A DNA stretch of 64,000 nt, taken from NCBI GenBank assembly GCA_948567375.1, contig OX419760.1:57784001-57848000 (forward strand), read 5' to 3'. The DNA comes from Lunularia cruciata (taxonomy: Eukaryota; Streptophyta; Marchantiopsida; Lunulariales; Lunulariaceae). Both the position numbers and the translations under genes were made by a program. The notes below the pieces were generated by a model. It had not been told where the DNA came from. It did no database searches and was given only the letters and a program-made list of their open reading frames with translations. Below are positions 10,801 through 19,644 of this stretch, in pieces (position 1 is the stretch's first letter; each line of letters opens with the position of its first letter).

Positions 10801-12721
10801 CCAATTCTTGGGAATGGTTGGGTACTATAGGAGGTTCATCTTCTCATTTTCCAACAAGGCTTATGCATTGACCATCTACATGAAGAAGGGTGTAGATTAC
10901 ATGGTGATTTTGGAAGACAAGGAGGCTCTCAAAGCTTTTGAGGAGCTCAAGCAATCCCTTGTTGTAGCTCCAATTCTTGCTAAACCTGATTGGAGTAAGC
11001 CTTTCATCCTCTACACTGATGCTTCTAATGTAGCTATAGGATGCACTCTTAGTCAATTAGACCAAGATGGGCATGATCATCCAATAGCTTATGCTAGTAG
11101 GCAGATGGTTTCGGCAGAGAAGAACTACTCTGTCACAGAGAGAGAAGGGTTGGCAGTGATCTTTGGTCTCAAGAAGTTTAGACACTACTTGATTGGAGGG
11201 AAAGCCACAATTGTCACGGATCACAAGGCTTTGAAGTACATCTTCAACAAACCTAATGTTGAAGGGAGACTAGCAAGGTGGATGATTCTCTTGTCTGAGT
11301 ATGACTACACAATTGAGGATAGGCCAGGAAAGAAACATGCAAATGCTGATTTGTTATCTAGAGCCTATGATCATGATGGAGATGAGCCAGTAGATGATTC
11401 CTTCCCGGATGAGGAGCTCATGACAATCTCAGTCACTCAAGAGGTTCCAATGGAGTACAAGGAGATTGTGGATTTTGTGACAAGAGGTAACTATCCAGAA
11501 GGGATGCATGCTAGGGAGAGGAAGGCCCTTGCAGCAAGATCTAGACCTTACACAATGGTGGATGATATTCTTTTTCACCAAGGAGCAGATGGTCTACTTC
11601 GAAGAGCAGTGGGTAAGGAAGAGTCTATCCTACTCATAAAGGAGTTTCATGAAGGTTTAGTATGTGGAGGACACTTTGCAGGAAAGGTGACTGCTTTCAA
11701 GATTCTAGATGCAGGTTACCATTGGAGAGGGATTTTCAAGGATTGTCTTGATTATTGCAAAACTTGTCATGTTTGTCAAGCTTTTGCTAGAAAGTCTACA
11801 TCCACTCCACCACTTAGATCAATTCCATTGCTAGGACCCTTTGAGAAGTGGGGAATTGATTTTGTAGGACCTCTCAATAGAACCCCAAGGAACAATCGGT
11901 ACATTGTGGTAGTTACTGATTACCTTACCAAGTGGGTTGAGGCTAGACCATTGAGGGACAAGAATGAAGATGAAGTGGGTAGATTTCTTTATGAACGCAT
12001 TATCACTAGGTTTGGATGCCCTTTGGAGTTGGTTTCTGATAGAGGAGGAGAGTTTACAGGAAGCATTACTACAGCCATGCTACGACATTTCTCTATCACA
12101 CATAGAGTAACTACATCCTATAAGCCAAATTCCAATGGCTTGGCAGAGAGAACCAATCAGACCTTGTGCATGATGTTGGCCAAAGATGCAGAAATGGAGG
12201 GGGCTAAACATCATTGGGACAAGAGGATTCATGCAGTTTTGTGGGAGTATAGGACAACCATGAAGACTTCCACTGGATATTCTCCATTCCAATTGGTGTA
12301 TGGTATTGAGTCTACCTTACCTATTCACTTTGATCTTCCTACCTTCCAAAGCATTCATAGGAGATTGAAGAAAGCACAAGGAAGTGATGCAGAGAAGTCA
12401 AGGAAGGATCAACTCATGGAGTTGGAAGAGGCAAGAGCAGTTGCTATGGTTCGAGTGGAGCAAGCCCAAAGGAAACAAAAGGAAAGCTATGACAAGAGGC
12501 AAGGCAAGAAGAAGGTGGAGCCTTTCAAAGAAGGTGATTGGGTAATGTTGTTTGATTCCATTCGATTCAAGAGAGTACAAAAGAAGTTTTTGCCTAAGTA
12601 CTTTGGACCTTTCATAGTAGAGAAGGTGTGGGGAAATTACACTTATGATCTCAAGGAGTTGGGAGGAAGACACTTTGATAGGATTAACCATGATAAGTTG
12701 AAGATGTACCATAGAAGGTAG
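7895..12721 (+). CDS. Gag-Pol polyprotein of family A (Ty3/gypsy, 1608 aa)
   Basis: One frame encodes the whole replication machinery of the element. Gag occupies about residues 1-300 and ends in a CCHC knuckle, CFGCGGRGHIQRNC, at residue 282. The protease has VDGGSAVN (about residue 501), the Asp-Gly-Gly form seen in several plant gypsy lineages, and later LLLGRPWL. Reverse transcriptase includes the catalytic FIDDF. RNase H has its acidic set in TDAS, TEREG, TDH and ADLLSR. Integrase has an HHCC zinc site (HEGLVCGGHF ... CKTCHVC) and the DD35E residues in GIDFVG, VSDRGGEF and GLAERTN. The C-terminal tail (DWVMLFDS ... FGPFIVEKV) is the usual integrase end and has no chromodomain. No stop or frameshift is present, so the product may still be functional. 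The AUG is preceded by a purine-rich leader. Confidence 0.95.
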   Translation: MGKLPVFFGKDGEDVEAFVRDFKRACIGNNERRKNEWASLLPDFFEDAALTWYESEYQKRERREGEEESWETLTSALIENFLPDESYERLMSEVTFLKQGDGEKVRVYVERVEKLESRFRIVLRKGGDDVETTMIGIGAMLTKNFVGGLRPQIRSKVRYEKPSSKVEAIKIAIRMEESLEGDESDLVVKEVVHPPQGYKYGGTSDTLVTRVAPQVVVAPILAPPPKDPLQTITEQLADLKINVVQLWEKREVDQNVGRGPRSYGNYPYRGGQPANNFNDRNCFGCGGRGHIQRNCPNSTYHGGRGYEGANRGKEGGSETQVAPNPNKGKGIASIDVVESKYEKGECSNSKGLNLELLAQEKKRARFAKDVHSSQGFTSSKDTPMSTRSTRTSTPSTTKTPRKKLGMEDFLISKQQWNYNVLEDVGSHKANITVGQLIALNPTLRKELRGGLSSTRSKKKKKAKFPVSMGVVDAKPAPWEACEYASKIDVRVNGHNIKDALVDGGSAVNAMSERLMKKLGMIPSRPSTFVVSMANKQQVRPVGVMDKVVVSVMGVQNLMTFQVLKDSSYDLLLGRPWLRAARTTDRWHKGYLRIGPSNHRVTVPVTNTTNTSHSDTPSSDYWESDSEGGASGVDTSMEEETSTEEDESESDSDVYPLCAMDFAPKPEVLKDPDKSPLTLEEVERRLSTLKYGPNVTKEEKVRFEEIFRKFIHVFAFSYKDLKEVTLEEHKIEVELHARPIRQKQRRISPPISLVVKEEIDKLKEAGFIFEVENSEWVSPIVIVKKKNGKLRVCVDYKKLNAVTKKDYYPLPFIDEILEEVAGHERYSFGDGYSGYNQIKIAPEHQQLTTFTTPWGTYAFKVMPFGLCNAPATFQRFMNKVFEPFIGKFVRDFIDDFCVYGSKEEHFEHLIKVLQRLDEANASLNPEKCIFGCEEGLLLGHIISKDGIAVDPEKVRKISDLPFPSSLTKLRQFLGMVGYYRRFIFSFSNKAYALTIYMKKGVDYMVILEDKEALKAFEELKQSLVVAPILAKPDWSKPFILYTDASNVAIGCTLSQLDQDGHDHPIAYASRQMVSAEKNYSVTEREGLAVIFGLKKFRHYLIGGKATIVTDHKALKYIFNKPNVEGRLARWMILLSEYDYTIEDRPGKKHANADLLSRAYDHDGDEPVDDSFPDEELMTISVTQEVPMEYKEIVDFVTRGNYPEGMHARERKALAARSRPYTMVDDILFHQGADGLLRRAVGKEESILLIKEFHEGLVCGGHFAGKVTAFKILDAGYHWRGIFKDCLDYCKTCHVCQAFARKSTSTPPLRSIPLLGPFEKWGIDFVGPLNRTPRNNRYIVVVTDYLTKWVEARPLRDKNEDEVGRFLYERIITRFGCPLELVSDRGGEFTGSITTAMLRHFSITHRVTTSYKPNSNGLAERTNQTLCMMLAKDAEMEGAKHHWDKRIHAVLWEYRTTMKTSTGYSPFQLVYGIESTLPIHFDLPTFQSIHRRLKKAQGSDAEKSRKDQLMELEEARAVAMVRVEQAQRKQKESYDKRQGKKKVEPFKEGDWVMLFDSIRFKRVQKKFLPKYFGPFIVEKVWGNYTYDLKELGGRHFDRINHDKLKMYHRR

Positions 12722-12757
12722 AGAGACCTTCACTTTGAGGACAAAGTGAAAACTTAG

Positions 12758-12769
12758 TCCGGGGGTAAA
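12758..12769 (+). other. Polypurine tract of family A
   Basis: CCGGGGGTAAA directly precedes the right LTR, the place where plus-strand DNA synthesis is primed. The run of G is short, but position and composition fit. Confidence 0.6.
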
Positions 12770-13461
12770 TGTAACACCCATTTGTGCATGTGTGTGGTAT
12801 TGTGATATTTAGCTTGGTATTACAAGTACTTAAGAGATATTATTTATATAGAGATAAAGGATGGTTCTATATTAGTCATGGTTAGCTAAAGTTAGTCATA
12901 GCTAAGATAGATGGGACCTTACTTTAGAGGAAGTAGAAAAGATGAGCACCACTATTTTGGATTTTAGTGTGTTGACTTGGTATTATTCCTAGGTGTTTGG
13001 CTTTGGGGAAAGAGTTGAGAACTCTTGGGCCCGCAAGCCTTTTTGTTTTGGATTCTTCTTTAGTCCAAGGATAGCCCATGTGAAGGAATCCTTGCTTTAG
13101 TGGTTGGGTCAAGATAAGACCACATGCTTAGGGGAATATGCCCATGTGAATGGATATTCCTTTCTACTTTTTGACTTTACTTGAATTTTAGTCTAGTAAC
13201 TTGAGTTACTACGGTAATTAGTAACTTTGATACGTAACTATTTCACAAGTATATAAACAAGGAGTGAGGAGGTACTCATCATCTTTTCATTTGCAACTAT
13301 CTCTCTCTCATTGAGTTCTCTAGTGAGCAATGTCTTGAGTCTTGGAGTGTTAGCCTTGGAGGAGTATGATGGAGTTGGGGTTCCTTGCCTTCTTAGTCCA
13401 TGGTGCGCTACCATAATAGCCATCAGAGGTTCATCCTGAGTGAGAGACAGGCCGGCTCACA
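12770..13461 (+). repeat. Family A 3' LTR (692 bp)
   Basis: Same length as, and by eye the same sequence as, 5634-6325. Its last base overlaps the 5-bp reading of the target duplication (13461-13465). Confidence 0.95.
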
Positions 13462-14480
13462 AACCAAAGACCACTGCCAAAGTAGGCAAAGTAGCATGTA
13501 ACAACGTAGCATCACAAACTCTACGTTGCAACTCCTTGTTCAGTATCCCATACCAAAACTGGACTGCTTGGGCCTCAATAACTCCTTGAGTGAAACTGAT
13601 TAGCCGCCTCATGCAAGTGTATGCCTCGCATAAGCTCTCTCCAGCCTTCCGTTGGAACTCCTACAAGCTCCTCAGCTTGTTAGTCCGCACTCCCTGGTAG
13701 TTCTGCCTCAAACATTAGAAAAACTCCACCGTGGAGTTAAACCCCGATACCACACCACCTCCTGTAGTGGTACCTCCACTTGTAGTAGCATTATCTCTAA
13801 CTAGTGCACCTCCACTAGCTCCACCAATACTACTTGAGCTAGAACTTGTAGGTACAGCCAATCTACTCCTAGCCACCAAACCTAAAGTGATAGAGACATA
13901 GTCTGGAGACCAATATTGTCTCCATAACTCAATCTCCTCCAAATGAGCTCTCTTGAACTCATGGTAGTCATCCATTGACGGACCCTCTAAATGCTGAAAC
14001 AACTTCTTCCATACCATGAAGGGTGTAAACAAAGTTGGGTTCCATATCTACTGCAGATCACACTAACTATTAAACTCCTAGATGAAGTCATCCAACTCAA
14101 TGGTACCCACTGTACCAGAGTAACGCCTAGGGCCTTTGGAGGCCCTATAAATCTTGTCCATGTCCCACAACAATAGTGTGGACACACCAAGTGCACTCTC
14201 AAATGGATCAGCTCCTATGTCAAATTCCAACTTAGAGTCAATCTCCTCGCTCATTGGGACCTAAGATACAGGCTGATACCAAGTGCCACTCCAAGTAAAC
14301 CCACTCTGTACTGCAGGGCTAACTCCCCTGGAATCCCCAACAAACTCTATTGTGACAAAGTAACCGCAAACCAGAACCACAAATTGCAATTGCAAGTCAC
14401 AACCGCAAGTACCCCACCAAGTGCTTACACCAACTAAGCACCACCAAGTGCCAATACCCACGGAAGACCACCCACTAATG
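13462..14480 (-). pseudogene. N-terminal gag region, family D copy 2
   Basis: The minus-strand stretch 14032-13715 stays open for 105 codons. It contains FQHLEGPSMDDYHEFKRAHL, the core of the gag-like domain, followed by a Ser/Gly/Thr-rich linker. Upstream, to about 14480, the leader of the protein is broken by stops. It matches copy 1 at about 1470-2240. Confidence 0.6.
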
Positions 14481-15016
14481 TAACTCTAACTGAGATAACT
14501 ACACTAGGAGAAAGGGCAACATGTAACCTACCATCACAACATGCACTCTCACAATCTACAATCATCACTTCATGCCTCACCAGAGAGAAACAAAGGTAGT
14601 TTGATTGGTCATCACTCCAACCTCACTACCAAGAGCACACCAAAGCACCAACACTCAAAAGTCAGGGCACCTCACACAAACATAGTGCACAAACAAGAAG
14701 TAGAGAATAGAGGGGATCTAATCACAAGAAATCTAAACAAAAACTCTCCATCTCATAAAACAACACGAGATTGACTCTGCTACCATTTGGCATTTGACAT
14801 AAAAGAAGTTTGTATCTAAGTCTTAAGCTATCAGGATCACCAAGAATGGGATCAAATTGCCTCTCCTAGCCAAAGCTACAAGTGTGTAGATAATAGTGAC
14901 ACAATGACTATGACAACAAGTGAGGGTGGACCAGTTGGCTAGGGCACCAATCTAGGAACAAGAGATCTAGAGATCAAACCCTATTGCGCACAATCTAGTA
15001 GTATGGACAAATTTTT

Positions 15017-15266
15017 CCAACCAATGACCAAGATCTACTTTAAACTAGCTAGCCTCATGCCAGCAAGTTGGCTTGTTGGCCCTTCAAGGCCTTTGTAGTC
15101 CACAGCCATATGCCTCAAAGCCTCTAAACGGGCAAATTTTGCCAACCAATGACCAAGATCTACTTTAAACTAGTTAGCCTCATGCCAGCAAGTTGGCTTG
15201 TTGGCCCTTCAAGGCCTTTGTAGCCTCTTGTAGTCCATAGCCCTAGGCCTCAAAGCCTCTAAACGC
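15017..15266. repeat. 125-bp tandem duplication in family D copy 2
   Basis: The text beginning CCAACCAATGACCAAGATCT at 15017 recurs at 15142 and continues through CTCATGCCAGCAAGTTGGCT in both units. Copy 1 has one unit only (about 2788-2910), so the duplication arose in copy 2. Confidence 0.85.
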
Positions 15267-15412
15267 CAAAATTCACCCAAATGAGGCCTTTCTTCTTGCC
15301 ACTTTGAACCTCCTCCAAACTTGCAAAAGTCCTCCAAATTTGGCCAAAATTTGATGTAAAATCAAGCCAAAATCTGAAGTAAAATCCAACCAAAGTCTGA
15401 CGTAAAATCTGA

Positions 15413-15668
15413 TTTAGCAATAAGGCAGACGGTGTGCAAAAGTGTTGGCCAATTTTTTAGCACAAAAGAAGCAATTTTCAAGCAATGGTTGTGATTTTGT
15501 GCTATGGAGGTGAAGGCAAGACCAAATTTGTTGTGATTTGGGTTCAAAAAGTAAAATTGAAGGTGGAGTTGGGAAGCTATTCACCAAAATTTGTGATTTG
15601 GAGAAACTTGTGTTTTCAATTTAGCTTGAGTGAAGAATTAGCAAGGGATTTGGCGGTCAGTCAAATTT
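15413..15668. other. Local inversion of about 255 bp in family D copy 2
   Basis: Flanks on both sides align with copy 1 in direct orientation, but this block matches copy 1 (about 3080-3335) only as its reverse complement: for example GGTGGAGTTGGGAAGCTATT here against AGCTTCCCAACTCCACC in copy 1. Confidence 0.8.
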
Positions 15669-16265
15669 AGTGTTTATGTCAAATCTTCTGCACACTAAAG
15701 AAAAATTGAACTTCAATCAAGCTACCAACAATCCACTGAGCTTGGAGATAACACCAACACTCAAAGTTCTTGCACCCAATTTCCCCCTGACTTCACTTCT
15801 TTGATGTAATTGAATTGTTTACAACTCATAAATCTATTCAACTTAGATCAATACTTGATCTATCATTTTATAAATTGCCGCCAATTGGGCACTGATTACA
15901 GTCAAGCCACACCCACTCTAGCTAAGAGAATCCAAGTGACACTTGCGGGCCGCTATCCACCATAGCCAAGAACTCAAAGGCTCAACATCAAAGAAGTGAG
16001 CTCTTTGGAGCTACACTTCAAAAGTATACTCTTAGACTCGAGCTAGGTCTAAAACCCTAATGGTCCCACTGATGGCACACTCAATGGTGCAAATGGTGCA
16101 AACAATGCAAAGTGACAGTGGGCTCTATCGTGAATTGAGTAACCCAAACACAAAATCTGACCATCGGAAAGTAGTCTTTGAGAAACTGCTGAAATAACTC
16201 TAACTACTATCATTGCAACTCCAGCGTCCGAGCAATCTAAATGCAACACTAAAAATGGCGTGACA

Positions 16266-18740
16266 AAGATGATCTCATCACTAATCTTGAGAACTAGCTA
16301 ATGAAGGTGGTAGTTTCGCTATAGTTATATCAAAACTCTCTCCAAGATCTTTCACCAAATTTTCCAAAAATGTTGTTATTCCACTACACTCATATCTTTT
16401 TGGAAGTCCTACTCCACAAACCTCATTCCACTCCTTGGATTTAGATCTCCTCCTTCACAATCTTGGTGAAGAAAGTCCAACATGCAAATCCTAAATCAAG
16501 TTAGCCTCTCCTTTCCCTCAATTTTTTGCTCTCAAAGGTCAATGGACTCATGTCCATTGACTTATGTCACTTATCTTACATAAAACACTTAGAATCACTC
16601 TCTTTTCCAAATAATACATGTTTTTGGATCCTCTCAACACTCTCTTCAAATTCAATTTTACACCCTCTTTTCCTCAAATCCACCCCTACAATCACCTTAT
16701 CCCTTGGGAACCTTACATAGCCTCAACTTCCACTATTGGTGACCCTCCATGTTCTCAAGATGAGTCTAAACACTCAAATATGCTTTTGGTTGTTCTCACA
16801 CTCTTTGTGCATGAGATCTCAACTCTCTAATCCCTCCTCATAATGTCACTAAATTCTCTCAACCAGTATGTCATAATCTTTTGTAATTTTTCAAACTTGA
16901 TCAAAACCCCAAGGCATTTTCCCCTACAAAATTTCAGATCTTTTCATCAAGCCATTTGGCTTAGGTACCTTTCTCTACATACATATTTCAGGTTTGGTTT
17001 AAAAACCATCCCCTTTACTTAGAAAACTCAAAACTTCTTGCACAAGAATGATCTCTCAAATTCTCAGGCCAAAAGGTAGAATACTATGCACTTAATTTTC
17101 TTGGAAAGTTTAAGAATAATCCAATGAAAATTGAAGAAATGGCAAACTCTGTATAAATTTCCAGAGAGAGTGCAATTTGGAGAAACAATTTACCCTACCA
17201 CCTTCCAAAAGTTCTAGCTCAATGCATGTAGCAACCCTTGCAATAATTTCAAGTGTTCCACCTTGAAAATAATCCAAGCTATCTTCTATGAAATTTTCAA
17301 ATCCAGATCTGAAACTTGAAGTTTTGCCCAAAATTATCATAATCTCCAAAATTTACAATCCACCTCACACAATCTCTCCAATCCTCTCATGTGTATAATA
17401 TGTAAAATATCACCTCAAAAATATCATAATGAACTATAGATTATACAAATAGGTCCAAGTTCTCTAAGAGTTGCAAATGAAAGGATGATGAGTACCTCCT
17501 CACCTCTAGTTTATATACTTATAAAATAATTATTCACCAAAGTTATTAATCATTGGAGTAACTCAAGTTACCAAGCTAAAAGTCAAATAAAATCAAAAAT
17601 TTAAGGAATATTCATACTCAAAAAAATATTCCTCTAAGCATATGGTCTTATCTTGACCCAATGTAATGTTCCAAAGATAGTAGAGAAACATAGAATAGAA
17701 AACACAAGTTTCACACTCAAACTCCAATGCTCCAAAGGAGCACCTTGACTGTATTTTATAGCAAAGGGGACTCCTCCAAAGGAAGCTCCACCTTGGATCA
17801 AATGCACTGATTGGTGACCTATAATGAAGCTTTGCCCTTAGATTTTTTGCATGTATGGGTGACATGTCAGTTCTGATCCTATCCACTTGGTAAAACCATC
17901 TTTGACCGGAGGAATCTTTAGGGAATCTTCCTATAAGAATCTCCAAATCGCATGGGTGAGGTATCATTAAAAAGCTCTTGATGAGAAAAACCTAGGAGGA
18001 GAGAAGGTCAGCTTATCCTCCATCAAAGAACACATGTGCTCATTTTCAAGGCCTAATTCATTTGTTTAAGCCCTCAAAATTGCCTCCAAAGATTTCAAGC
18101 ATATTTTGGTTTTTGCACTATTAGTAGAAGTACCTTTTTGGTGATACCTCTTTCTGATCTATTTATTCCATCATGTATAATATATTTCCAAATGTTACCA
18201 AACCAGATTTCACCCCTAGATCATATGTCTAGCTATTGGTTCTAAGGTTTCCAAGTTTGTTTTGATTTCTACCTTATTAGTGAAAGTACTCTTTTGGTGA
18301 TACCTATATCTGATCAATTTAAACAATCATGTTTAGCATCCTTCTAGATATTAGAAAACCAAATTTCACCTCTAGATCATGTGTCTATCTATTGGTATTA
18401 CACCCAACCACTAAGTTAAGGATTCCTCACATGGACCATTCTTGGACCATAGAAGAATCCAAAACAAAAAGGCTTGTGGAACCAAGAATTCTCTACTCTT
18501 TCTTTAAAGTCAAACACATAGGAATAATACCAAGTCAATATACTAGAATCCAAAAGAGTGGTGCTCATCTTTTCTACTTCCTCTAAAGCAAGGCCCCCTT
18601 TATCTTTACCATGACTAACTTTAGCTAATCATGACTAATGTAGAACCATCGTTTATCTCTACATAAACAATATTTCTCAAGTACTTGTAATATCAAACTA
18701 ACTATTAAAATAGCACATATATGCACAAATGGGTATTATA
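16266..18740 (-). mobile_element. Truncated, inverted family A fragment
   Basis: Reading the minus strand from 18740, the start of a family A LTR is seen (CACCCATTTGTGC-like), interrupted by a solo LTR of family C. It continues to about 17475, where roughly 300 bp (LTR end and primer site) are missing, and then follows the family A leader to the point equal to 7680. It stops there, next to family D. Leader ORFs are broken by stops. Divergence from the intact family A element is much greater than between that element's LTRs, so this is an older insertion. Confidence 0.85.
17662..18402 (-). mobile_element. Solo LTR of family C (741 bp) inside an old family A LTR
   Basis: It runs TGTAATG...TATTACA and is flanked by CCCAA at 17657-17661 and 18403-18407. 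Joining the flanks restores the family A LTR sequence. A lone LTR with a clean duplication is the scar of recombination between the two LTRs of a full element. On the minus strand the U3 holds two tandem units of about 160 bp. Confidence 0.9.
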
Positions 18741-19556
18741 ATCCTTGGCCTTGTCATTTGAAGAGGACATTTCAACAATCTAGGCACTTGTCTTTGACTT
18801 CTTTGCTAGAGGAAGTGGCTTCTTCTTTGGTGTGGTGTTGTTCTTCTTTGGAGCCTTTGGCAAGGCAATTCCTTCATCTATATGTAAAAATTGGCATGTC
18901 TTTGCAAACTTAGGATTGGCCAAATGATACTTGGGAATATGTGTAGGTCCTTTAGGTTGTGATTCAAAATACCTATTATGAGTTGTTTCTCAATGTCAAC
19001 ATAGATGTTTTTATTGAATTGTATCTTGATACAAGTAGTAAACCAAATCTTATACACTCTCACTAAGATAGAGGTATTCTTGTAGTGACTATGTAGAAGG
19101 AGATGTTGTGACAAAAAGGTAATACCAAAATTGAAATAAAGCCACCGCCTAAAGTATCCATGCATAGTTTGGAGACCAATGCGCTGACACGGATAATATC
19201 TATTGTACCATGGCTCCATGGTGTAGTTATAATTGCTAATACATATTTCCATGTGGCTCCATGATGTAGTTATAGCAACACTTCCCCATAACCACAACAT
19301 GGTCAGGAAAACACATGAGAGTTGGGGCAAGTTGGTGGTTGGAAAAATAACAAGGAGTGACACATTGGCAAGAACAAAATGAACATATATGCATAGGGTA
19401 TGTCAAACCTATGTAGAAGGGTTCAAAAGATTTTAATGTGAGATGAAGAGTTGTTCTATTGATAGGAAGAAGAGACTCAGAAGTAGGAGAAGAACATGCT
19501 AACAAAAATTTTCTTTGCTTTCTCAATCTAGAGTTGATATCTGATTGACAACAACT
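18741..19556. other. No gene recognised; probably old transposon debris and pseudogene 5' flank
   Basis: Only short chance frames are present. A segment containing TGGCTCCATG.TGTAGTTATA occurs twice about 50 bp apart (19207 and 19252). The last part may be the former 5' leader of the eL22 pseudogene that starts at 19557. Confidence 0.4.
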
Positions 19557-19644
19557 ATGGCTCCCATTCTTGCTAGGAAGCCTATCATTGGAGACATGAA
19601 GGTGAAGAAGAAGGTCATGACCTACACAATCAACTGTGGATAGT
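19557..19644 (+). pseudogene. eL22 (RPL22) processed pseudogene, 5' part
   Basis: The frame from ATG at 19557 reads MAPILARKPIIGD followed by a lysine run and MTYTINCG, which is the N-terminus expected of plant ribosomal protein eL22. A TAG then occurs where a lysine codon stands in the family. The rest of the gene resumes at 25261, after a chromovirus inserted at this point. No introns are seen, which suggests a retrocopy. eL22 is a large-subunit protein; this copy cannot make it. Confidence 0.75.

Larger units (their letters stand above)
5634..13461 (+). mobile_element. Family A: intact Ty3/gypsy LTR retrotransposon
   Basis: The element is 7828 bp long with two 692-bp LTRs (TG...CA) that look identical by eye, a primer-binding site just inside the left LTR, a G-rich polypurine tract next to the right LTR, and one uninterrupted gag-pol frame. 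Domain order protease, RT, RNase H, integrase is that of Ty3/gypsy. No chromodomain is visible at the C-terminus, so it is not a chromovirus. The leader between PBS and gag is unusually long (about 1.5 kb) and has its own open frames. Identical LTRs, a clean target duplication and an open frame point to very recent insertion. Confidence 0.95.
3926..16265 (-). mobile_element. Family D gag-protease retroelement, copy 2, split by a nested family A element
   Basis: This is the second head-to-tail copy of the element at 1-3925, in the same orientation. Family A (5634-13461) is inserted in its gag region. With the insert and one duplicated target removed, the two halves join as in copy 1, whose uninterrupted sequence at about 1230-1262 acts as an internal empty site. 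Order on the minus strand is leader (16265-14480), gag (14480-13462, then 5633-4700) and protease (about 4350-3958). No reverse transcriptase or integrase follows before copy 1 starts, so the unit looks like gag plus protease only. Copy 2 also has a 125-bp tandem duplication and a local inversion not present in copy 1. Confidence 0.72.
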
